Source of the DNA: Carya illinoinensis
Lineage: Eukaryota > Streptophyta > Magnoliopsida > Fagales > Juglandaceae
Length of the DNA stretch: 64,000 bases
Assembly (NCBI RefSeq): GCF_018687715.1
Contig: NC_056752.1
Span: 14,326,001 to 14,390,000, forward strand
Direction: 5' to 3'
The first letter of the stretch is position 1, and every line of letters starts with the position of its first letter. Positions 55,773 through 64,000 of this stretch are shown one piece after another. The position numbers and the translations under genes are program-made. The notes beneath the pieces are model-generated. The model saw only the letters and a program-made list of their open reading frames with translations, was not told the origin of the DNA and ran no database searches.

Positions 55773-58700
55773 ATGGTAGCTCTTGGTTCATCTACCACTA
55801 TTCCAATATTTGGTGGTGAGAACTATGATTATTGGAGTATTAAGATGAAAACTCTCTTCATGTCACTTGATCGTTGGGATGTTGTTGAAAGTGAAGTCTC
55901 TGCTTTAGCAAAAGGAACTTCAGAATCAACCCAAAACAAGATTGACAAGCAAAGAGATGCTAAAGCTTTGTTTACTCTACAACAGCTGTTAGTGAAGCAA
56001 TCTTTCTAAGACTGATGAGAGCAAAAAATTCAAAGTAGGTCTGGGAGATTTTGCAGCAGGAATTCCAAGGGAATTCAAAGATCAAGACCATCAAACTTCA
56101 AAGCCTGAGAAGAGAAATGGAGAATCTCAAGATGAAGGACTCTAAGAATGCTATGTAGTATAGCACCAGAGTGATCGAGTTTGTGAATCAAATGAGAGCA
56201 TTTGGAGAACATATTACTGAGCAAAGGATTGTTCAGAAATTCTTGATTAGCTTCACTAAAAAAGATGATCAAGTAGTGGCAACCATTGAAGAATCCAAGG
56301 ATTTGTCTACTCTAACCATTACGGAACTTATGAGATCTTTGCAGGCACATGAGCAGAGATTAAGCAGAAGGAGTGGATAGTCTCTGGAGAATTCCTTCCA
56401 ATCCAAAGTCAAACTAAAGAATCCAAATTTAGGTGACTGCTAAAAGAAGAACAAAGGTAAGCTCAAGGTTGAAACTTCTCAGAAGAAAGAAAAATGGAAG
56501 GCTAAAAATTATGAATATCCACCCTACGGTACTTGCAAAAAGGCCAATCATTTGGAGAAAGATTGTTTTCACAAGGGGAAGTCCCAATGTACAAACTATA
56601 AGAAGTTTGGTCATAGAGAAAAGGATTGTTGATATAAGGAATAAGAGCATCAAGCTATCTATTCTAAAGAAGATCATGAGCATTTGTTCTTTAGTTGCCA
56701 AGCTGCAGTAGAAGAAGTCAATGATACTTGGTTCATTGATAGTGGTTGTAGCAATCATATGGCAGTTAAGGAGCATCTTCATTGACCTAGACCCTTTTGT
56801 CAAAACTAAGGTCAAGATGGAAAATGGTGATCTAGTGGAGTCCAAAGGCAAAGGCACAGTGGCTACTCAAACAAAGAAAGGTACTAGATTCATTAAAGAT
56901 GCTCTTCTAGTTCCTTATTTAGACCAAAATCTATTAAGTGTTGGTTTGATGAAGCAGCCTGGGTAGTCTTTGCACTTTGAGCGAAATTTATGTAGAATCT
57001 TCGATGAGAAATGTGATGTGGAGATTGTTGAGGTAAATATGGGAGGAAGAATAAATTTTTCTTTTGTTTGGAATTGTACTAAAGTTATGGCAGCTACAAT
57101 TGATGATTCAACACTTTGGCATCAAAGATTTGGGCATTGCAACTACAGTGCCTTGAGGCTTCTTAATCAAAAAGGTATGATTAGTGACTTACCTCTAGTA
57201 GAAGCTAAGAATGTTTTTTGTGAAGGATGTATGCTAGGAAAACAACATTGACGATCCTTTTCCTCTAGCAGTGCATGGAGAGCCACAAAATCTCTTGAAC
57301 TTGTGCATACTGATGTGTGTGGTCCTATGAGGACACCCTCTCAAAATGGAAATAGGTATTTCTTTCTGTTTATAGATGATCATACCATAATGACATGGGT
57401 GTATTTATTGAAAGAAAAATTTGAAGTTTTTTTTTTTGTTTCTTCAAGAAATTCAAGCAGTTTGTAGAAACTCAGAGTGGTCACAAGCTAAAAACTCTGT
57501 GAAGTGATAGAGGACTGAATACAACTCCCATCACTTTGATAAATTCTATGAAGAAGAAGAGTAGAATGTTTGTTGATAGTGGCTTATACTCCATAATAGA
57601 ATGGAGTATTTGAGAGGAAGAACAGAACTGTTATGGAGATGGCAAGATCCATGCTTCATGAGAAGAACTTGCCAAAGATGTTCTGGGTAGAAGCAATTAA
57701 CACTGCACTGTACTTGATGAATAGATGTCCTACCAAAGTTGTGCCTAATCAAATTCCAATTGAAGCTTGGAGTTGTAGATAACCTTCAATAGGATATCTT
57801 GAAGTCTTTGGTTGTGTGTGCTACATTCATGTACCATCTCAGATAAGCACAAAGCTGGAGGAGCAAGCAGAGAAGGAAATTTTTCTAGGCTATAGCACTC
57901 TTTTCAAATGTTACAAAATTTACCATCTTGAACCAAAGAAGCTCATTACAAATAGGGATGTTGTCTTTGATGAGCATGCAGTCTGGAATTGGGAGGGAGA
58001 GTATAAAACAAGGCCGATCATCACAATTCCAGATGAAAATTTTGCTGACAACCAAAATTTTGCAGAATAAGCAAGAGAAACTCCACAAGTGACTGAAGGA
58101 GAAGAGCTTTCCTCACCATGAGACCTCTGAGTGAGATTTATGAAAACTGTAATTTCTCTTCTATTGAGCCTAACAATTTTGTAGAAGCTTCTAAGAGGTT
58201 GTGTGGATTAAAGACATGGAGAAGAAGATGAAGATGATCAAGAAGAACAATACTTGGGAGTTGGTGAATTGCTCTATTGACAAAGATGTAATTGGGGTGA
58301 AATGGAATACAAAACTAAGCAAAATCTAGACAAGTCAATTAAAAAACACAAGGCAAGGCTTGTAGCCAAAGGCAATGCTCAGTAGTATGGAGTGGAAGAC
58401 AATGAAATTTTTGCTCCAGTTACTCAGTTAGTCACCATTCGAACCATTGTGGCACTTGCAACTTTGAAAAGCTAGAAACATTACTAGCTTGATGTCAAGT
58501 CAACATTCCTCAATGGAGACTTGAAGAGGAAGTTTATGTTGATCAACCTAAAGGTTTCATGGAGGAAGAAGGGAAGGTGTTTAGGCTAAGAAAAGCCTTG
58601 TATGGACTCAAACAAGCTCCTAGAGCTTGGCATGAAAAATTGATGGCTACTTTATACAGCAAGGGTTTGTAAAGAGCAAGAGTGAGCCTACACTCTGTAC

Positions 58701-59670
58701 AAAAATCTAATGAGATGTTGACATTCTTATTGTTTTCTTGTATGAGGATGATCTGATTTTTACAGGGAACAACATAGCCATGATCATAAGATTCAAGAAT
58801 GACATGATGAGTTCCTTTGAGATGAGTGATTTAGGGCTCATACATTACTTTCTTGGAATACAGGTTTGTTAAGAAAAAGAAGGCATCTTCATTTCACAGA
58901 AAGAGTACACAGAAGATATACTGTCAAAGTTCAAGATGCTTGGATGCAAGAAAGTTGCAACTCCATTGGTGCTAACTGAGAAGTTAAAGAAGTAGACAGA
59001 ATCAAGAAAGTAGATGTTGGAATTTACAAGAGTTTAGTTGGCAGTTTGCTTTACTTAACTTAGACCTAACATTATGTTTGTCACAAGTTTGCTGTCTAGA
59101 TTTATGGAGAATCGAAGTCAAGTCCAGTTTGGAACTGCAAAGAGAGTCCACAAATACTTGCAAGGAACAACTAACTTTGACATTTGGTACAAGACTAGTT
59201 CTAATGCAAATTTAGTTGGCTATACTGATAGTTATTAGGCAGGATCTTTAAATAATATGAGGAATACCTCTTGATATTGTTTTAGCCTTGGTTTAGGAAT
59301 ACTTTCTTGGGGTTCAAAGAAGCAAAATAGTGTGGCTCAATTTATTGCAGAAGTTGAGTATGTGGTAGTAGCAAGGGCTGCAAATCAATGAATTTGTCTG
59401 AAAAAAATTTTGGTTGATATAGGAGGAAAGAAGCAAGGTTCAGTTGAATTCTTCTGTGATAACAAGTTAGCTATAGCAATAAAAAAAATCCAGTGTACCA
59501 TAGTCAAACTAAGAATATTTCCATCAAATATCACTATTTGCATGAAGTAGAAGCAAGTGGTGAAATTCAACTCAAGTTTTGCAGTACAAAAGAATAGTTG
59601 GCAGAGATTTTCACAAAAGCTCTTCTAAGGGACATATTTCAGTTTCTCATAGATATGCTTGCAGTTACTA
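55773..59670 (+). pseudogene. Copia Gag-Pol polyprotein, heavily broken
   Basis: Start MVALGSSTTIPIFGGENYDYW (Gag, UBN2 type). A decayed pair of zinc knuckles (CKKANHLEKDC, CTNYKKFGHREKDC) lies at about 56530-56635. Protease WFIDSGCSNHMA is at about 56730. GAG-pre-integrase LWHQRFGHCNYSALRLL and CEGCMLGKQH lie at 57113-57250. The integrase core has [11 protein letters not shown] and [18 protein letters not shown] contains [21 protein letters not shown] and a YEDDLIFTG motif where YVDDLI is usual (about 58740). RNase H has SRFMENRSQVQFGTAKR. Frames shift many times. Confidence 0.85.
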
Positions 59671-59680
59671 GAAAACACAT

Positions 59681-59690
59681 CAAGGAGGAG
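59681..59690 (+). promoter_or_regulatory. Polypurine tract of the copia element
   Basis: CAAGGAGGAG directly before the 3' LTR. Confidence 0.85.
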
Positions 59691-59990
59691 TATTAAAGTT
59701 AATATATTTTTCCTAGGATTATTATGGGTTCTTGATTTACTAAATACATGTATTTGTTCTTGATTTACTAAATACGTGTATGGGTGATTACCAAGGAGAC
59801 TAGGTACTTGCTTGTACTTGTACCAAGAAAGTGCTTACTAATTTGCATTATCTAAAAATAGTCTATGAGACTAACATAAAAGGTCATGTACTTGTGAAAG
59901 AAAATATACAAGAAAATGAGATACGTACTCCAAATTATCCAGAAAATCTTCTTCTTGTTCTTGTTCAAAATATTCACTTTATTTCCAACA
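59691..59990 (+). repeat. 3' LTR of the copia element
   Basis: 300 bp, matching the 5' LTR with the same two 28-bp tandem units. It ends TTTCCAACA and is followed by AAGGA. Confidence 0.9.
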
Positions 59991-60469
59991 AAGGACAACA
60001 CTTAGCAGCTTTCCCTTGATCAACTATCTCACCCGAGCACCCCGAGCACACACCACTATTTCTTTCTTTTTCCTCGCACATTAACTAAATCCGAGACGAG
60101 AAAGAGATTAGGAATGACACCTTGAAAGAGTAGTAAAGAGAGAAAGGGAGAGAGCAGGACACCGACCAACATTTTTTACATGAAGAATCTGCATCTAGGA
60201 ACTTAAACCACAAACACCTTGATCAACTTGTACTAAAGAGAAGTTGTGACTTACCTTCAAACTTCCATTATGCGATATACTGCGAATGCCAAATTATTAA
60301 ATTTTGATATTTAGCATGAACAATTCTCATTATCTTATTATTGAAAATCATTAGTTATCATAAATATGGCATTATATTGTAAGATATGGAATTATTTATG
60401 AAATTCCATTTGTGTGTGAATAGTGTGGAAATTTTTGAGTTAATGACGAATAATCAACACTCACAAATT

Positions 60470-60690
60470 CAGAGGGGATAAATGTCTTTGGCTGAGTAGG
60501 CGCGTTTGGACTTTGAGGGGATAAATGTCTTGAGTTTAGTGATCGTAAAGAGATTTATAAGGTATAAATGTCTCTAGGTATAAAGGTCTCTAGTCCAGTG
60601 GACACAAAGAGATTCAGACATGCCTCTTGGTATAAATGTTTATGATCCAATGGACATAAAGAGATTCAGAGATGTCCTTGGAATCTCCGA
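60470..60690. repeat. Degenerate tandem array around ATAAATGTCT and AAAGAGATT
   Basis: GGGGATAAATGTCTT occurs twice (about 60476, 60518). GGTATAAATGTCTCTAG-like and GTATAAAGGTCTCTAG-like units follow. CAGTGGACACAAAGAGATTCAGA recurs as AATGGACATAAAGAGATTCAGA (60596 and 60651). The spacing is irregular, so the array is old or built from two unit types. Confidence 0.6.
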
Positions 60691-62052
60691 GTACCACATG
60701 ACTTTCAAATTATTAACTACAGAAGATAAAGCATGGGGTGATTTAAAGTAAATAAAGTTACATGATTTGCTAATAATAGTCGTTACTTGATATCATGAGC
60801 ATAGTTCTAGGACTAACTTGTTGAGATTTTATAATATCACTGTGGTAGTCTAGTTTTGAACAATAGATTGTGTTGTAGAGAACCCTGAATAGGGTTTTGA
60901 AGAAGTGCAAATAGACCTTGAGGAGTTGGATTGAAATATAAATGATGATTGTATTTTTTGTTAAAGGACATGATCTATAATATAAAATCTTTTGGTGACT
61001 ATAAAAGCTTTTGGATTGGGATGTATTTTATCTGGTACAATTGTTAATTTACCTTTCTATTGTAGTTATAGCATAATGTTAGCAACAATCTAGACTAATG
61101 CATATTCAGTGTCATGAGAGTAAGGGGGTGAAACTAATATTACATGTCCTGACACCTTGATTTCAATCAAATCCCAAGTGAGGGCTTGAGGGGGTCACAA
61201 CATTTCCTTCTGAAAAAGTGTGAGCATATCATACAAAGTATGCAAAAGGATTGGGTTTTGATGTGACAAGAAGAAGTTCCAAAATCACTCCCGATAAGAA
61301 ATTAAGAATTTTCATGCTCACGTGTCGGCAAGGCACTTCCATAAGCATAACATTTAATATTCTTAAGCTAAGGTGAATAGAGAGATTTGGATGCAAAGTT
61401 AAGACAAATGCAACTATAAGCATTTATGGAGGATTTTACTTGTCTTATATTGTGCTAAAACATGCATATTTTGAGGTCTATATATATATATATATATTAG
61501 ATGCTACAAGAACTTGGATGATGAGTTGAGAAAATCAAAACTCTTTTGTAATTGAAGTGAGGGGCTGGTTATGAGAATCTGACATTTGTCAAGAGAGATG
61601 ACTGTAACTACATTCGTGAAGTGAGACATGAATTTTAGCTCAAGATAGGAGGTGTTGAAACTCTCCAAAACCAATTTACCAACTCAAGTCAATTCAAAAT
61701 GATTTTTTTATATGTAATAGATGTGGATGATAAACGCCTACTTCAAAATTTCTTTTAGATGGGTTCCTAAAGTAGGTTCACATATGAATATTTTAGAGAT
61801 GTCATCATAGTCAACATAACATACTTGACAAAAATATAAAATCCCTCTTACTCATTTTGTGGGAGTCAATCACTAAGATTAATTAATTATATTGGTTATT
61901 GCTTAATATTAAGTGATGACTCAAATACATTTACTTAGTTGTTTGAATCTTGGCTAAAGTGCATTAGTGGCCAAATTCTGGATTGGACTCAATAATATCG
62001 AACCAATGCCAAAAGTTTGTTTATGACAACTTGAGCAGCAATGAATATCTTC

Positions 62053-62163
62053 AGACATATTCTCTATACAATAATTCATGGTTGGTAGGGTTGGGCGACG
62101 AGCCCCATATCTAGCCAGCTCGATCCCCTTGCTTTTGGCCCATCCTTTGTAGAGAATATGTCT
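62053..62163. repeat. 14-bp inverted repeat flanking a 0.1 kb segment
   Basis: AGACATATTCTCTA (62053-62066) and TAGAGAATATGTCT (62150-62163) are exact reverse complements. The segment between them is GC-richer (GGGTTGGGCGACGAGCCCC). It could be a small MITE or a chance foldback. Confidence 0.55.
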
Positions 62164-63117
62164 CAATATATATTAATAAATTAATTTTTTTAATAAAAAA
62201 ATGAGATTTTTCCTTATGTTATATTTTAAAAACCTCCCCCTCGTTTTTGGTCTCTCTCTTTCCTATTTGTATTTGTTTTAAAAGCCCTATCCTTGTACCA
62301 GTTTCTCACTGGGCTCTCTCCCCTAGCCCTAGGTCTCTCACTTTCTCTCACCATGGTGGGCGGTGGGAGGATGCCCTTCTGGAGCAAGTTGCCCCCTAGT
62401 ATCCGGATGGGGGAACTTGCTCACTGGGGACAAGGCCAGTGGCTACCCGACCAAGAGGTGCGGGTAGCACCCCTAATGGTTGGAGTGGCTAATCCTGAGT
62501 ACCATCATGGGCATCAGCATTAATTATTTAAAAAAAAAAGAAGCCTTTGAAGTAGGCATGTCTAGTATACAACAAAGTGACAATATGAACACATTCTTCA
62601 ATGACTATGTCATTATGAATAAGACAATAAAGCAATTTGTTGCTCAATATATAGAACATTGCCTTTAGTACGAAGGTTGAGAATGAGTCTGCTGCTAGTT
62701 GAACTCTTTTCATTCCCAAATCCTACGCAAAAGCCATTTCTCTACCAAGAAGCAATTTCAAATAGTTTACACAAAAGAAATTTTTAGAAAAGTCCAAGAT
62801 GAAAGTGAATGGCAAGCTAATAAAACATGCAAACTTCTTAATGCAACTTTAATGATAATGAGTTTGAAGAAAAATTCACTTGTAATTTATTTGAATTCGA
62901 AAGCATTTTTTTTTTATATATGAATATGCCCTATGTCTAATGATGCATTGCCTCCAAAATATATCATTCACAAATTGAGGTAGGACTTGAGGCATAAGTG
63001 CACACTTGTTGAAAGCAATTGTAATGACTTGTCTAGCAACCCGAAAGATATGATAGATTGACCAAGTCCCTTTCTGGAATAGCCTCAGTTGTATTATAAT
63101 GACTTGTGCTACCCACC

Positions 63118-63136
63118 CACCCCCCCCCCCCCCCCC
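63118..63136. repeat. Poly(C) run
   Basis: An uninterrupted run of about 17 C. On the minus strand this is a G-run. It generates Pro- or Gly-rich frames that are not genes. Length is prone to assembly error. Confidence 0.9.
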
Positions 63137-63323
63137 TCGCGGTAAAAAAAGGGGGCCACCCCAGCCCTGCATGCTTAGGCGGAGAGAGTTGGGCACCCAA
63201 GCCTGCCCCCATGGATGGGTTCCTGCTCCCAGATGCCGGGTGGTCGATTTTTCCCCAAGGTCGTCTGTACACCACCAGCCACCCACTATAAGAAAAACAA
63301 ATAAAAGCCAATAAACCACCAAC

Positions 63324-63328
<5 letters not shown>

Positions 63329-63391
<63 letters not shown>
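63329..63391. repeat. (AG)n microsatellite
   Basis: About 31 AG units, followed by GGGAACAGAGGGGTGGG. Confidence 0.95.
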
Positions 63392-63393
<2 letters not shown>

Positions 63394-63617
63394 AACAGAG
63401 GGGTGGGAGGATGGGACTTTATAAGAAAACCCTATAATAAAATGGTGTCGTATTAGGATTTTTCATCGTTTTATTAAAGAAAATTATTTTTTAATATACA
63501 TTATAAATATATATACTATAAAAGTGGCTCATGTGAATAGGAATCTATAGTAATTTTGTTTGACACTTTTTTGTTCTGCTTATATCCTTAGAGCATTCCC
63601 CTAATGATATGTTTTGA

Positions 63618-63619
<2 letters not shown>

Positions 63620-63677
<58 letters not shown>

Positions 63678-63688
63678 CCTCCCTCCCT
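63620..63688. repeat. (CT)n microsatellite followed by (CCCT)n
   Basis: About 26 CT units passing into four CCCT units. It is the complement of the AG tract at 63329-63391, some 230 bases away. Confidence 0.95.
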
Positions 63689-63717
63689 AGATATCTTTGT
63701 CTCTTTCTCTCACTAAA

Positions 63718-64000
63718 ATGGCGAAATGCACATGCCCTCCTTGCAACCCAGCCACACCGCCGTCGATAGTGCTACCTCCACTGTTGCACTTCATTGGCAA
63801 CTACCCATCCACCCTTTTTGCCCCAGCCTCAGACCCTCTCTCTCTGTGTTTCTCTCAAAAGCTCCCTCACAATCTCTTGGTTGTCTCCCTCACAATCTCC
63901 TCATCGTCCATTGCTTCTACACTCCACTGGCCATTACTTCCACCAAGCCTCGCCAATCGACTACCCCTTCTCATCCTCCTCGATTCCTTTGTTTGTATCT
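63718..64000 (+). other. Open frame running off the window end, unassigned
   Basis: From ATG 63718 a frame stays open for 94 codons to the window end. It begins MAKCTCPPCNPATPPSI and continues Leu/Ser/Pro-rich. It lies 30 bases after a CT/CCCT microsatellite, the arrangement seen upstream of the Dof start. I recognise no family. C-rich sequence has few stop codons by chance, so this may be no gene at all. Confidence 0.2.

Larger units (their letters stand above)
55454..59990 (+). mobile_element. Ty1/copia LTR retrotransposon, decayed
   Basis: TSD AAGGA (55449-55453 and 59991-59995). LTRs 55454-55735 and 59691-59990, a Met-tRNA-type primer-binding site with one change, Gag-protease-integrase-RT-RNase H in copia order, and the polypurine tract CAAGGAGGAG. 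Both LTRs begin TATTAAAG where TG is expected. The frame is broken by more than a dozen stops, so the copy is dead and older than the Ty3 elements here. Confidence 0.9.
59996..63098. other. Intergenic DNA with degenerate repeats
   Basis: No gene supported. Contents: a degenerate repeat array (60470-60690), a 14-bp inverted repeat bracketing 62053-62163, a (TA)n run at about 61481-61497, and a GC-richer block at about 62290-62510 (ATG at 62293, frame to 62523) that resembles leader or repeat-derived sequence and no protein I know. Confidence 0.5.

Noticed and set aside
62290..62523. Possible small protein gene with ATG at 62293
   Set aside because: No family likeness and irregular composition. 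The block resembles repeat or leader sequence.
63033..63328. Gly/Trp-rich minus-strand frames
   Set aside because: Produced by the poly(C) run and neighbouring GC-rich sequence.

Overview
The window is nuclear DNA of a flowering plant, almost certainly a eudicot. It is AT-rich and has spliced genes, long CT/GA microsatellites, and every major class of plant transposable element. I could not resolve the species; a woody eudicot is plausible but is only an impression. I see exactly one intact host gene: a two-exon Dof zinc-finger transcription factor at 7340-8790 (+). The rest is mobile DNA, fragments of host genes and intergenic sequence.

Layout. 1-1148 is AT-rich intergenic DNA with a foldback at 681-779. 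1149-6225 is a 5.1 kb CACTA-superfamily DNA transposon with matching ends and an AAT target duplication. In place of a transposase it carries fragments of two unrelated host genes: a plant multi-pass membrane protein and a UBC7-type ubiquitin-conjugating enzyme. The Dof gene follows at 7340-8790. From 10726 to about 40662 lies a roughly 10 kb autonomous-type CACTA element whose decayed transposase genes are on the minus strand. It is blown up to about 30 kb by nested insertions: (i) a 9.15 kb Ty3 chromovirus of Tekay type at 15936-25086 (TSD TATAA); (ii) a 1.24 kb non-LTR retroelement on the minus strand at 27621-38381 (TSD AAGCACTCCAT); and (iii) inside that, a 9.5 kb Athila-type Ty3 element at 27954-37472 (TSD TGAAG). 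After AT-rich DNA with a foldback at 42317-42405 comes a DUF1005 gene fragment at about 42900-43212. A decayed L1-type LINE with a fused RNase H domain occupies about 48800-53850. A 702 bp non-autonomous hAT element lies at 54166-54867 (TSD GCCTAGGC), and a decayed Ty1/copia element at 55454-59990 (TSD AAGGA). The last 4 kb are low-complexity and repeat-rich, with a partial open frame running off the end.

Points of most interest. First, the CACTA element that has trapped fragments of two host genes with their introns. Second, a 97-nt intron-like stretch between Gag and protease in the Tekay element: it has GT-AG ends, is T-rich, and its removal fuses the gag and pol frames exactly. Unspliced RNA would give Gag and spliced RNA Gag-Pol. 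Third, the four-level nest whose element boundaries can all be read from target duplications. No prokaryote-type system, CRISPR array, rRNA or tRNA gene was seen; tRNA relatedness appears only as retrotransposon primer-binding sites.
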